This document shows positions 29,310 to 37,543 of a stretch of DNA of 39,580 nt, piece by piece. This stretch comes from a virus. Location of the stretch: the IMG/VR virus record IMGVR_UViG_3300045973_000496, positions 1 to 39,580 of that record; one strand, 5' to 3'. Position 1 is the first letter of the stretch. Each line of letters starts with the position of its first letter. The notes under the pieces are model-generated. The model was not told the DNA's origin. It did not search any database and saw nothing but the letters and a program-made list of their open reading frames with translations. A program made the position numbers and the translations under genes.

Positions 29310-30789
29310 AGTTTTATTTATAACCAATGATTTGCTAGCACCTTCACTTGCATTGAAAATACAGCAAGAGGGGCATGATATTGTCATTGCACAAAAATCT
29401 ACGAATGATACAAAGAATATATTGAAAGGTACTTTAAGGCGTATACCTTATACCGATCGATATGAATATGCCAAACAATCAGACTTATGTATTTTTGATG
29501 ACAACACCTCTGGCGAGGCGGCACAGTGGAGAAAAGAAGGTATCAGTTGTATTGGTGGTGGGAAAGATGTAATAAAATTGGAGCTTGACCGAAAAATTGC
29601 TTCTGATACTGCAAGGCTTTGTGGATTAAAAATTCCGCAGGTGTTTGAAGTAAAGGATTTGGAAGATGCTAAAAGAATAATCAAAGAGAAAGGTGGAAAA
29701 TTTTGCCTGAAACAAATGGGCGCTCTAGACTCCATAAAGGGCTTAAACGCAATATCAAAAATGCCTAATTCTGAAGATTTAATTTCATATATAGATTTTC
29801 TGCAAGAACGCTGGGTTGAGGGGCTAGACCAAGAATTTATTCTACAGGAAAAAATTGAAGGTGCAGAGATGGCGATTTCTGCGTGGTGGAATGGTAATGA
29901 TTTTATGAGGGATAAGGATAAAAATGTTATTGTAGAAGAAAACTTTGAACATAAACCACTCACAAATTCTGGTGGGGAATCAACCGGAGAAATGTATACA
30001 ATCCAAAAACTACTTCCTGCAAAATATAGCAAGTTATATTCTGAAACTTTAGAGAAACTTATTCCGCTATTAAAGCAAACCACTTTTACTGGAGACTTTG
30101 ATGTGAACTGTATCGTTACATCTAAAGGTGCATATTTTTTGGAGTATACACCTAGAATGGGCTGTCCAAGCATTTCAGGACAAGTAGCAATGCACAAAAT
30201 GCCATGGTTTGAATTTTTGAAAGCTTGTGCGGACGGGAAACAAATAGATTTTGAATATGATCCACGATGGAATATTGTTTGTTGGCTCTATACGAAACCT
30301 TTTCCCTTTGTGAATTCAAATAAAATGACAAAACTTTATGAGGACTCTGTAGATAAAAACAATCACGAACAATTATCTCAACTGTTGTCTTTCAAACTTT
30401 CTAATAGCACTGGTGCCGAGGTTTTATTCAAAGAAAAGTTGACTAAAGAAGATTTGAAAAATGTTTGTTGGGATGGTGTAAGATGGGATAAAGAAAAAAT
30501 ACTAATCGCCAACGGAGATGGCTATGTCGCTTGCATAAATGGTCAAGGAGAGACAGTTGACGAAGCTGGAAAAGCCGTATCAACTCTAATGAGTAAGTTC
30601 TGCGTGGCTAAATCTTTCTGGCGTAACGATTTTAATGATACTAATTATCATAAAAGTAAGGATGACCTAACCAAATGGGGTTATCTCGATGCGGAGAAGA
30701 AAAAACAAGAGGCAGAGGCTAAAGCTGAGAAAGAAAATAAAGAGAAAGAGAAACAAGACATTAAAGCAATGCTTAAAAAACTAATTTAA
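29302..30789 (+). CDS. ATP-grasp ligase, PurD-like
   Basis: A 495-residue protein. The N-terminal Rossmann-like part (KVLFITNDLL) resembles the phosphoribosylamine-glycine ligase fold. The ATP-grasp domain follows with GGGKDVIKLELDR, an ILQEKIEGAEM segment and the metal-binding type E-Y-T-P-R-M-G near residue 295. A basic, Lys/Glu-rich coiled coil closes the protein (EKKKQEAEAKAEKENKEK). PurD makes a purine intermediate, but no other purine genes are here. The gene is embedded between ejection and tail-fibre genes and overlaps both neighbours. A ligase acting on a virion or host component is an alternative. All core ATP-grasp features look intact. Confidence 0.75.
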   Translation: MSKVLFITNDLLAPSLALKIQQEGHDIVIAQKSTNDTKNILKGTLRRIPYTDRYEYAKQSDLCIFDDNTSGEAAQWRKEGISCIGGGKDVIKLELDRKIASDTARLCGLKIPQVFEVKDLEDAKRIIKEKGGKFCLKQMGALDSIKGLNAISKMPNSEDLISYIDFLQERWVEGLDQEFILQEKIEGAEMAISAWWNGNDFMRDKDKNVIVEENFEHKPLTNSGGESTGEMYTIQKLLPAKYSKLYSETLEKLIPLLKQTTFTGDFDVNCIVTSKGAYFLEYTPRMGCPSISGQVAMHKMPWFEFLKACADGKQIDFEYDPRWNIVCWLYTKPFPFVNSNKMTKLYEDSVDKNNHEQLSQLLSFKLSNSTGAEVLFKEKLTKEDLKNVCWDGVRWDKEKILIANGDGYVACINGQGETVDEAGKAVSTLMSKFCVAKSFWRNDFNDTNYHKSKDDLTKWGYLDAEKKKQEAEAKAEKENKEKEKQDIKAMLKKLI

Positions 30790-33700
30790 TGGATGAACAA
30801 CGAAAAAAACTTTTACAGGTCTATGCAAAAACTTCATCACCTGAGGAATTATTCGTTGACACGATTGAGAAGATTGAAAAGGTAGAGCAGTTGGTAAAGG
30901 ACATCAAGATACCGGAAGCAATAAATGGTGTAACTCCGGTAAAAGGCAAGGATTATTTTGATGGTGAGCCGGGCAAAACACCTACAGATGAAGAAATAAT
31001 TGCTCTCATAAAGCCCTTTATCCCACCTGCTGTTCCTGGCAAAGATGGTTCTATTATTACACCTGAAGAGATAAGGGACAAGCTCAAGGAACTAAAGGGC
31101 AAGGAACGTCTTTCTGTCTTTGACCTAAAGGACATTGAATGGGTTAAAGGTAAAAATGGTGAACATATCCAATGGTCATCTGCTGGTTTTAAGATATTTA
31201 CAGATACAACCCTAACTGGTGACGGATCACAGAACAATCCTCTTCACGTTGCAAGCGCTGGAGGAGTAACGAAGATCATCGCAGGCACAAACGTCACTAT
31301 CTCTCCAGTCAGTGGACTAGGAGATGTGACAGTTAATGCAACTGGCGGAGGCTCTCAAACCCCTTGGACTTCTAATATAGACGGCGCACGTTATTCTCTT
31401 TCAAACGTCAATACAGTTTCAGCAAACTATAGTTTTAATATCACTCAACCTACTACCAGCCGAGGTACAGTCTCCACTTCCGGCTCTCATGTTGTAACCG
31501 GCACAAATACTTTCTTTCAAAATGATTTTAAGGTTGGAGACACAATCACCATCAACGGTGTCACTAAGACAATTACAATAATCTCTAGCAGTACCGCTCT
31601 CACTACTTCGAGTTCAAACTGGGGCACGAATACGAATGTTGGGTATACACAAGTCGGCGGTTTGAAGTTCGATGTAGACGCTGTGGGAAAAGTGGGCGGT
31701 ATCTCAACCATTTATGACACCGCGTCGACTCCTAAACTTTCAATAGACAATGCAAACAGAGTTCTGTATGCCTCAAATGGAACGTCGATAGGACTTGGAT
31801 ATGGTACAGCCAACTCTTTATATGGCGCCGGTGGTGCAAGTCCTGTCGCTAACAACATGTTGAATCTTGGTCAAGGAGCCGGAGCAAATGCTCAATCTAA
31901 TTGCACTAACGTAAATAACTTTGGTGCTAGTACGGGTAGTAGTTGTAACAACTCTTTTGATACAAACAATTTTCTAGGAGGTCGTTCTACCTCGAACTCA
32001 TACGAATCAAACAATATTGGCTTAGATGCAGGGTCATTGTCAAGTGGTTCATACGAAACTAACAGTATTGGAGGTGGTGGAGCTGGAGTAGCTACTGGGT
32101 ATAATACTTTGAGAAGTTTTTATTCAAACTTTATAGGGCGAAGCGCAGGTAATTCCGCAATAGACGCCGCATATTCAAACTTATTTGGATATTATACCGG
32201 AGCAGTAAGTAATGGACTTTCTTTTGCTAATATAATGGGTTACTTTGCCGCTTTTCAATCAACCATACCTCATCTGACAGCTTTTGGTGACTACGCTGCC
32301 TATCAAGATACAAATAGTAATACCACCGCCGGTGTCATCACCACAATGAAGTTTACGCCTTCTGGCACGGGCACAGTCTCAACGGGTGGTTCTCATATCG
32401 TAACAGGATCGGGTACTCATTTTCTAACGGATTTAGTGGTTAATGATCAGATAATAATTGCTGGTGTAACTAAGACTGTCACCGTTATTACGAGTGATGT
32501 TAGTCTCACGACAGGTGGCACAAACTGGCCGACAAACGTAGGTGTCGGATATGCTCTAAACAATGCTGGAGTGAATTATAAAACAGGCGATGTTGTGACT
32601 ATTGGCGGCGGCACAGGTGGAACGGCAACGGTGAGTTCTGCTACCACGATTGTTGTTTCTGCTGTACAGGTTTCTGATAACGGAGGAGGCACTGGCTCGG
32701 CTGGAGGCTCGGGTTACAACGTGGGTGATACTGTCTCAATAGACGGAGGAGATAATAACTCAGTACTACAAGTCACGAGTAATGACGGTGCGCCAGGAGA
32801 AGTTACAGGAATCAGTCTTGCTGACGGCGGTTCTGGTTATGAGGCCGGAAATCTATGCGGTATTACGGGGGGTGACGGTAACGCCGGACTTATTGTTCTA
32901 GATGTTGATCCAGGTACCGGAGCTGTTATTGATTGGACGTTCAGTCCAACTGGAGCTGGGTATTCAACTGGGACAAATGTCACAACGAGTTGTGAGGGTA
33001 CTGGAAGTGGATTTTTGATAAATATAGACAGTGTGGCCGCTGGTTTTGTTACAGGGGTTTCTATCAATGCAGGAGGTTCTGGCTATTCCAACGGAAACAA
33101 TCTCACGACTACAAATGTAAGTAGCTCGGGAACTGATTTACAGGTTGATATTACAAGCGTGACTGGCGGAGAAATTACTGGCATTTCTCTTACAACCGGT
33201 GGTACTGCCTATAACAAAGGTGCACAAAGTCTAGGTGGTGGTTCTGGTTCTGGTTCTGGAGCAGATGTAAATATAGACGCTGTTACAGCTTACCCCGATA
33301 CCTCAACTCTTTTTGGTAGATATTCTAAGACGGGAGGATATTCAAATAGCTGGGCGTTTGGGCACGGTGTAATGAACTCAGCGAATCTTGAGGCTAACCT
33401 TTGGAATATAGTAAAAATCACAGGCCTACAACCTAGTGACACAGCAACCCCTAGTTTTGTGACTGGAGCAACAATCAACGCTGGCTCAAATACCATTACA
33501 ACAACGGGTACTATCAATGCTGGAATAATAAAAAATACAGCAACTCAAACGACCGCTGGCGCCGCGAACTTCTCACAACCAGAACAGGGTTCATCGTATA
33601 AAAAAGTCGTGATATATCTCAACAACTTAACTGGTGCTCAATCGTATACCTATCCAACTGCTTTCAGTCATACACCGGCAGCTGTAACTACCAATGGCTT

Positions 33701-33791
33701 AGCGACAACCTTGATCACGGCTATTTCCACTACTGCTGTAACAGTCACAGGTGCCGCTTCAACAGGCTTCTTATTTTTAGAAGGATTTTAA
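30789..33791 (+). CDS. Tail fibre protein, 1000 aa
   Basis: The N-terminus is a coiled coil (VDTIEKIEKVEQLVKDIK) with short collagen-like GxP segments. Two copies of a domain with the motif TVSTxGSHxVTGxxTxF occur near residues 230 and 540. YadA-head-like repeats lie between residues 360 and 480, and a run of GGSGY..G-type repeats spans about residues 610-800. The last 60 residues resemble the fibre-tip domain of other phages and end STGFLFLEGF. The fibre recognises the host surface. The ATG overlaps the ATP-grasp stop (TAATG), so the two are translationally coupled. Confidence 0.85.
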   Translation: MDEQRKKLLQVYAKTSSPEELFVDTIEKIEKVEQLVKDIKIPEAINGVTPVKGKDYFDGEPGKTPTDEEIIALIKPFIPPAVPGKDGSIITPEEIRDKLKELKGKERLSVFDLKDIEWVKGKNGEHIQWSSAGFKIFTDTTLTGDGSQNNPLHVASAGGVTKIIAGTNVTISPVSGLGDVTVNATGGGSQTPWTSNIDGARYSLSNVNTVSANYSFNITQPTTSRGTVSTSGSHVVTGTNTFFQNDFKVGDTITINGVTKTITIISSSTALTTSSSNWGTNTNVGYTQVGGLKFDVDAVGKVGGISTIYDTASTPKLSIDNANRVLYASNGTSIGLGYGTANSLYGAGGASPVANNMLNLGQGAGANAQSNCTNVNNFGASTGSSCNNSFDTNNFLGGRSTSNSYESNNIGLDAGSLSSGSYETNSIGGGGAGVATGYNTLRSFYSNFIGRSAGNSAIDAAYSNLFGYYTGAVSNGLSFANIMGYFAAFQSTIPHLTAFGDYAAYQDTNSNTTAGVITTMKFTPSGTGTVSTGGSHIVTGSGTHFLTDLVVNDQIIIAGVTKTVTVITSDVSLTTGGTNWPTNVGVGYALNNAGVNYKTGDVVTIGGGTGGTATVSSATTIVVSAVQVSDNGGGTGSAGGSGYNVGDTVSIDGGDNNSVLQVTSNDGAPGEVTGISLADGGSGYEAGNLCGITGGDGNAGLIVLDVDPGTGAVIDWTFSPTGAGYSTGTNVTTSCEGTGSGFLINIDSVAAGFVTGVSINAGGSGYSNGNNLTTTNVSSSGTDLQVDITSVTGGEITGISLTTGGTAYNKGAQSLGGGSGSGSGADVNIDAVTAYPDTSTLFGRYSKTGGYSNSWAFGHGVMNSANLEANLWNIVKITGLQPSDTATPSFVTGATINAGSNTITTTGTINAGIIKNTATQTTAGAANFSQPEQGSSYKKVVIYLNNLTGAQSYTYPTAFSHTPAAVTTNGLATTLITAISTTAVTVTGAASTGFLFLEGF

Positions 33792-33802
33792 TAATAAAAA
33801 AT

Positions 33803-33892
33803 ATGTCTAAAAAAGGTCAAAACCAAAGGGAAAAAAGGTTGATGAGAGTACGGGTGTACTTGTGGATAGACCAATTATTAAGAAAGTGTTAA
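33803..33892 (+). CDS. Possible small basic protein, 29 aa
   Basis: A short frame (MSKKGQNQREKRLMRVRV) with a high Lys/Arg content. It follows the fibre gene by 11 bases. No family recognised, and it may be a chance frame in a leader. Confidence 0.3.
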   Translation: MSKKGQNQREKRLMRVRVYLWIDQLLRKC

Positions 33893-33901
33893 AATATAAT
33901 T

Positions 33902-34066
33902 ATGAAAAAATTATCTAAAGAAGTTTTGGAAAGTTGGGTTAGTGCATTTTTGAAGTCAAATTATCCATCAGTAATAATGCAGGAAGTTGTAGCGTTGTTA
34001 AGGACTGAGTTTGATAAATTACCAGCTAACGAGGTGCAAGAAGAAATCAAAAATGAATCCAAATAA
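33902..34066 (+). CDS. Hypothetical small protein, 54 aa
   Basis: A helical, mildly charged protein (LSKEVLESWVSAFLKSNYP and VVALLRTEFDKLPANEV). The end overlaps the next gene by 14 bases. A TATAAT at 33895-33900 ends one base before this ATG, too close to drive it, so that box more likely serves the following gene. No family recognised. Confidence 0.55.
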   Translation: MKKLSKEVLESWVSAFLKSNYPSVIMQEVVALLRTEFDKLPANEVQEEIKNESK

Positions 34067-34397
34067 AGAAGACCATGATTTACTAGTAGAACTCCGAACA
34101 GAAATGAGAGGGGTTAGAAGTGATATTAAAGATCTGAAGGAAGGAACGACTGCAAGGATTCAAACTCTTGAACGTGATAAAGCAGACAGAAAAGAAGTGG
34201 AAGAGTTACAGAAACATGTTAACGATAATATAGAAACTCGTGTGAGAAATCTTGAAGAGGCTAAAATAGAACCAATAGAACACAAAAACCTTTTGAAAAG
34301 TGACAACAACAATGGTATTTATTTGAAATGGGTTTTAATTGTAGTAGGTCTTATGTTTGCGGCAATTATTTTCCATTTAACTGGTTATCGTATATAA
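34053..34397 (+). CDS. Coiled-coil protein with C-terminal membrane helix (XhlA-like), 114 aa
   Basis: I chose the internal ATG (MNPNKEDHD) because the longer frame starts deep inside the previous gene. Residues 5-70 form a charged coiled coil, and a C-terminal transmembrane helix follows (YLKWVLIVVGLMFAAIIF, about residues 90-107). This layout matches XhlA-type and holin-associated lysis proteins, which anchor or time endolysin action. Its place at the head of the lysis genes agrees. Confidence 0.65.
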   Translation: MNPNKEDHDLLVELRTEMRGVRSDIKDLKEGTTARIQTLERDKADRKEVEELQKHVNDNIETRVRNLEEAKIEPIEHKNLLKSDNNNGIYLKWVLIVVGLMFAAIIFHLTGYRI

Positions 34398-34409
34398 AAA
34401 ATACTCATT

Positions 34410-35459
34410 ATGAAAAAGAAATTAGCAAAAGGTAGAGAAGATGGGGGATTGCCAGACCCAAGTCTGTTAAATACAGGCGTTGCACCTGACCCTCGTACGA
34501 TTTTAGAGAAGTCCCAAGACTATCAGCATACAGAATTGGCTTCTGCTTTTCCTGTTACATGGTGGGAGAAACCTCAAACAGAGTGGAAGAAATATTCTAT
34601 CCGTGACCAAGATGGTTCAAGTTCATGTGTTGCACAAAGTGGTGCTAAAGCCTATGAAGCGCTAATGAACACAATCGCTTCAGCTCATCCAACCTATCGT
34701 TCACGTGCAAATTTCCCAGCACAAGGGATGTGGCTCGCCAACCTCGGTGATATCATGCGAAAGCAAGGGACAACAGATGAGGCATTAGATGTTTCACAGA
34801 AATTGGATGAAAGTCAAATGAATCGTTCTATCACAGTCGATACTCCTCTTAAACTTCCTAACTACGTTAAAATAAATCCAAAAGATATAGAAGCTATCGC
34901 CCAAACGATTGAACAACATAAACAAGTTCCGATAATTTTCTATGGTTCAATTTCAGAATGGACAAACGTGCCTGTGTTCAATTCTTCAGCACCTCAAAAT
35001 CTAAACCACTGTGTTACGGCAATCGACTACTTTTTATACCAAGGCAAGAAGGCCTTACTCATTGATGACTCGTGGGGTAAAGCTACCTCTATTGGTAACG
35101 GTGGGCAAAGAGTTATTACCGAAGATTATCTCATCGCTCGTGCAGGAGATGCTATGTATTTCTTAAAAGATGATTCAATTCCACCAATTCCTGTTCATAC
35201 GTTTACCAAGAAACTTTATTACGGACTGAAACACGACAAAGAAGTAGAGGCTCTGCAAGGGATTCTTTCTTACGAAGGACTATTCCCTGCCGACCCGACA
35301 TATCATACAGGGAACATGTTACAAATGACTTGCCACGCATTAAAGAAATGGCAAGTGATTCATGGCCTCCTTGATTTTCAGAACGAGAATGATATGAGTA
35401 AGATTGTCTTTGGTCCAAAGAGCATAGTAGTAGCGAACAAGCTCTACTCCACACCTTAA
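34410..35459 (+). CDS. Papain-like cysteine peptidase with peptidoglycan-binding domain
   Basis: A 349-residue protein of two parts. The peptidase part has Q67 and the catalytic-type C73 in QDGSSSCVAQSG, His200 in LNHCVTAIDY, and D220-S-W where family members usually have Asn-Ser-Trp. Residues about 265-345 form a peptidoglycan-binding type 1 domain (VEALQGILSYEGLFP). No signal peptide is seen. It probably cuts envelope proteins or peptides during lysis or entry. This combination is something I associate with Patescibacteria phages. Confidence 0.8.
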   Translation: MKKKLAKGREDGGLPDPSLLNTGVAPDPRTILEKSQDYQHTELASAFPVTWWEKPQTEWKKYSIRDQDGSSSCVAQSGAKAYEALMNTIASAHPTYRSRANFPAQGMWLANLGDIMRKQGTTDEALDVSQKLDESQMNRSITVDTPLKLPNYVKINPKDIEAIAQTIEQHKQVPIIFYGSISEWTNVPVFNSSAPQNLNHCVTAIDYFLYQGKKALLIDDSWGKATSIGNGGQRVITEDYLIARAGDAMYFLKDDSIPPIPVHTFTKKLYYGLKHDKEVEALQGILSYEGLFPADPTYHTGNMLQMTCHALKKWQVIHGLLDFQNENDMSKIVFGPKSIVVANKLYSTP

Positions 35460-35464
35460 TCGGT

Positions 35465-35540
35465 GGGGCAGGGGTTACACTAGAGAACACATTTTTTATA
35501 AATCATCTATTGATGTAACTCCTGCTCCGCTTGTTAAGCG
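35465..35540 (+). promoter_or_regulatory. Structured leader of the GC-rich cassette
   Basis: GGGGCAGGGGTTAC (35465-35478) pairs along its whole length with GTAACTCCTGCTCC (35515-35528), 14 pairs with two G-U, around a 36-base loop. A second hairpin, CGCTT-GTT-AAGCG (35528-35540), follows. A TATAAA box (35497-35502) lies in the loop. A strong Shine-Dalgarno (AAGGAG) precedes the next gene. Confidence 0.6.
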
Positions 35541-35564
35541 AATAGTTCTTTTAAGGAGAAGGAC

Positions 35565-35840
35565 ATGCTCAAGTCAGAGATGTGGCTGGACCCATACAGG
35601 AGCGTTCCCGCATATGAGCTTGTGGCTGATATGTGCAGGATGTATGGTTTCAATCGGGAAAGCGAAGTGTTCTACCGAGCGGTGGTGAAGAATCCTAATC
35701 GACAAGGGAATATCAATATCTCTTGCCAATCTAGGACACTTCATTATGCATGGACTAGAACAGGTCAAGTTCCCCAGTGGATGCAAATGTGGATGGTTCG
35801 TCAATGCGTTCGGGCTACTCAGTATCTTGGTGTTGAATGA
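35565..35840 (+). CDS. Unknown cassette protein, 91 aa
   Basis: It carries a strong ribosome binding site (AAGGAG, 10 bases before the ATG), rare in this genome, and is visibly more GC-rich than its flanks. The sequence has an N-terminal helix (YELVADMCRMYGF) and a Trp-rich C-terminal half (YAWTRTGQVPQWMQMWMVRQ). The W-T-R-T-G-Q-V-P-x-W segment vaguely recalls the H-NS DNA-binding loop, but this is weak. It looks like a recently acquired gene. Confidence 0.65.
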   Translation: MLKSEMWLDPYRSVPAYELVADMCRMYGFNRESEVFYRAVVKNPNRQGNINISCQSRTLHYAWTRTGQVPQWMQMWMVRQCVRATQYLGVE

Positions 35841-35852
35841 AAGGAAACAGAA

Positions 35853-36044
35853 ATGACACCACTCCAACATACAGCGATGAACATGGGACTCACGGAACAC
35901 GAACTGCTGATGAAGTTGGCGAGGGAACTCAAGCTCCCCGATCCTTACGATGCGGTTATGGTGTGGCGTACACGGATTGCCCGTGGGGACATGCCCCAAG
36001 CTGTTCAACAGCTCGTGCACGATGTCTGCGCTACACCTTCGTGA
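35853..36044 (+). CDS. Unknown cassette protein, 63 aa
   Basis: Preceded by a purine-rich ribosome binding site (AAAGGAAACAG) and by the 91-residue gene. It is mostly helical with a TEHELLMKLARELKLPDPYD segment. No family recognised. It shares the higher GC of the upstream gene and ends just before a strong terminator, so the two form a self-contained unit. Confidence 0.6.
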   Translation: MTPLQHTAMNMGLTEHELLMKLARELKLPDPYDAVMVWRTRIARGDMPQAVQQLVHDVCATPS

Positions 36045-36068
36045 GTGAACTTCGGCTATTGCAGAGGG

Positions 36069-36107
36069 GGATTGGTAGACATTTGTTTAGTTTACCAATC
36101 CTTTTTT
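36069..36107 (+). terminator. Strong intrinsic terminator
   Basis: GGATTGGTA (36069-36077) and TACCAATCC (36093-36101) form a perfect 9-bp stem with a 15-base loop, followed by six T. It ends the GC-rich cassette and the upstream late transcription. Confidence 0.9.
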
Positions 36108-36110
36108 ATT

Positions 36111-36119
36111 TGGTATAAT
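36111..36119 (+). promoter_or_regulatory. Extended -10 promoter for the holin/lysin genes
   Basis: TGG-TATAAT, identical to the terminase promoter, lies four bases after the terminator's T-run. A weak -35 (TTTACC, 36091-36096) overlaps the terminator stem. The transcript would start near 36126 and lead into the holin-like gene. Confidence 0.65.
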
Positions 36120-36153
36120 TAAGTAAGATATTATCAGCTTAATAATTTAATTT

Positions 36154-36333
36154 ATGATAACAACAGTAATAAGTTTAATCATCGCATTGGCAATTCTAGG
36201 AGTGGTTTATATCCTAGCAAAGTGGATAATTGGAACGGTAAGTCTACCAGCACCTCTTATTCAGATAGTGAATATTGTCTTCGGTGTCATCGCAATTATT
36301 TTAGTGTTGAAGTTTTTATTGACTCTCTTATAG
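36154..36333 (+). CDS. Two-helix membrane protein, holin-like, 59 aa
   Basis: Nearly all hydrophobic, with two predicted membrane helices (VISLIIALAILGVVYILA, and IVFGVIAIILVLKFLLTLL) separated by a short loop (IIGTVSLPAP). Size, topology and place beside the lysin genes fit a holin, which makes the lesion that lets lysins reach the wall. It is the first gene after the terminator-promoter pair. Confidence 0.65.
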   Translation: MITTVISLIIALAILGVVYILAKWIIGTVSLPAPLIQIVNIVFGVIAIILVLKFLLTLL

Positions 36334-36399
36334 TGTTAGCCTTCATTGTCGTTCATTCGTTTGTTTTAGGTGTATTATTAGTAATTGGAAGTTTAATTT

Positions 36400-36651
36400 A
36401 TGCAATCAGGATTATTTCAATTAAATTGGTCCGACTTTGTAAAAGGTTTAGTAGTAGCAGTCATCTCAGCGATCATAATCGGTCTTGGTGGTATCGTGAT
36501 GACATCGGGTTTTGATGCGTTCAAAACAGATTGGTTAGTAGTAGGTCAAAATATGGTAAACTTCAGCATAGTTTCTTTGGTTTCATATTTGCTCAAAAAT
36601 TTGCTTACTACTTCAAGTGGTAATGTAGCCGGTTTAGTTCCTACGAAATAG
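36400..36651 (+). CDS. Holin-like membrane protein, 83 aa
   Basis: Two hydrophobic segments (FVKGLVVAVISAIIIGLGGIV, cut here by one residue on each side of its core, and FSIVSLVSYLLKNLL) with a polar link. The pattern FVKGLVVAVISA then YLLKN is typical of holins I associate with Patescibacteria phages. Sixty-six bases separate it from the other holin-like gene, and no frame is supported in that gap. Two holin-like genes may act as holin and antiholin. Confidence 0.65.
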   Translation: MQSGLFQLNWSDFVKGLVVAVISAIIIGLGGIVMTSGFDAFKTDWLVVGQNMVNFSIVSLVSYLLKNLLTTSSGNVAGLVPTK

Positions 36652-36695
36652 TAGTTCTTCTGATAAGGCAACCCAGCTCCAATCTTAGTCGGTTT

Positions 36696-37181
36696 GTGAG
36701 GTCTGGTGAGAATTTTCTGCTACTCCTTTATAAACTCTTGACCAAACAAAAAACTTGGATATTTCTCTTAATCATAATCGCAAGTCTAATCGTACTGTGC
36801 ATAGCAAAAAAGGTATTAAGCCCTCAGCAAGCATCAGCCGACCAAATACAGACGGTCGTAGCTACTTCTACACCAGTCGTTTTGGTGCAGTCCCCGAGTC
36901 CTGTATCTACATCCACAAGACTTCTAAACGCCTTTCCGAAGAGAATGCTCGCAGTTCTAAATTGCGAAAGCGGTCTTAAACAGTTTGAAAGTGACGGTAC
37001 TGTAGTTTTAAGTCCTACAATGGATGTAGGAATAGCTCAGATAAATCTAAAAAGCTGGCTCAAAAAGAGTCAGCTTATGGGTTTGGATATAATCAATTCA
37101 GAAGAAGATAATCTCACAATGGCAAAGTTTATCTATGACAATTATGGTATAGGTCAATGGGTTTGTAATTCACTTATTTAA
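36696..37181 (+). CDS. Lytic transglycosylase-like lysin with signal anchor
   Basis: A membrane helix (residues 21-36 from the GTG start) is followed by a Thr/Ser/Pro linker. The catalytic-type motif is NCESGLKQF, with Glu91, then DVGIAQINLKSW and a closing LTMAKFIYDNYGIGQWVCN. This is the compact SLT-like fold that cleaves peptidoglycan glycan strands. The start is uncertain: no ATG opens the frame. GTG at 36696 or TTG at 36738 are candidates. The frame is open further upstream to the preceding gene. Confidence 0.8.
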   Translation: MRSGENFLLLLYKLLTKQKTWIFLLIIIASLIVLCIAKKVLSPQQASADQIQTVVATSTPVVLVQSPSPVSTSTRLLNAFPKRMLAVLNCESGLKQFESDGTVVLSPTMDVGIAQINLKSWLKKSQLMGLDIINSEEDNLTMAKFIYDNYGIGQWVCNSLI

Positions 37182-37185
37182 TCTC

Positions 37186-37392
37186 TTAATTTGAGTTGAT
37201 AGGGTAGGTGAATAATCTCTCCCAAAGTGTTTTCTTTCTTGGATACCACTTTCTATCTCCGAGCGGAAAAACAATTTCGTAACATATTTTTATCAACGCT
37301 TCATTATCGCAAATTGATATTACTCTGCCTTTTTCGTATCCATAGGCATATTCAACATAAATTGCATCTCCTGCTTTTATCTTTTTGTTCAT
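37186..37392 (-). CDS. Hypothetical protein, 68 aa, end of the leftward operon
   Basis: The N-terminal part (KIKAGDAIYVEYAYGYEKGRV) predicts a small beta barrel like KOW/SH3 folds. The C-terminal half is basic and aromatic (RKWYPRKKTLWERLF). It is the last gene of the leftward unit and ends four bases from the convergent lysin gene. No terminator is evident between them. No family recognised. Confidence 0.65.
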   Translation of the reverse strand: MNKKIKAGDAIYVEYAYGYEKGRVISICDNEALIKICYEIVFPLGDRKWYPRKKTLWERLFTYPINSN

Positions 37393-37405
37393 TGAGTGTG
37401 GGGGA

Positions 37406-37543
37406 TTAAATTACTTCTAACCAAACGAGAAAATCTGCAAAGGTAGGCGGTCTAATTGACGAAGCTGCGCCATTGTACTGAGTTCTTTTGGCTTCGGTTT
37501 CTTTAACAAATTCTTTTAAAAGTTGTCTTATTTCTGGTGTCAT
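37406..37543 (-). CDS. Hypothetical small protein, 45 aa
   Basis: A charged N-terminal helix (EIRQLLKEFVKETEAK) and a Pro/Phe/Trp C-terminus (IRPPTFADFLVWLEVI). Too short for a family call. The clean frame between neighbours of the same strand supports it. Function unknown. Confidence 0.55.
   Translation of the reverse strand: MTPEIRQLLKEFVKETEAKRTQYNGAASSIRPPTFADFLVWLEVI

Noticed and set aside
29448-30197. A 249-residue minus-strand frame
   Set aside because: It lies wholly inside the ATP-grasp gene, whose ligase motifs are clear on the plus strand.
33895-33900. TATAAT as promoter of the 54-residue gene
   Set aside because: It ends one base before the ATG at 33902, so transcription would start inside the gene. 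It could only serve the following gene, and no -35 supports it.
35837-36118. A 93-residue plus-strand frame after the first cassette gene
   Set aside because: It is out of frame with the better supported 63-residue gene, which has a ribosome binding site, and it runs through the strong terminator.
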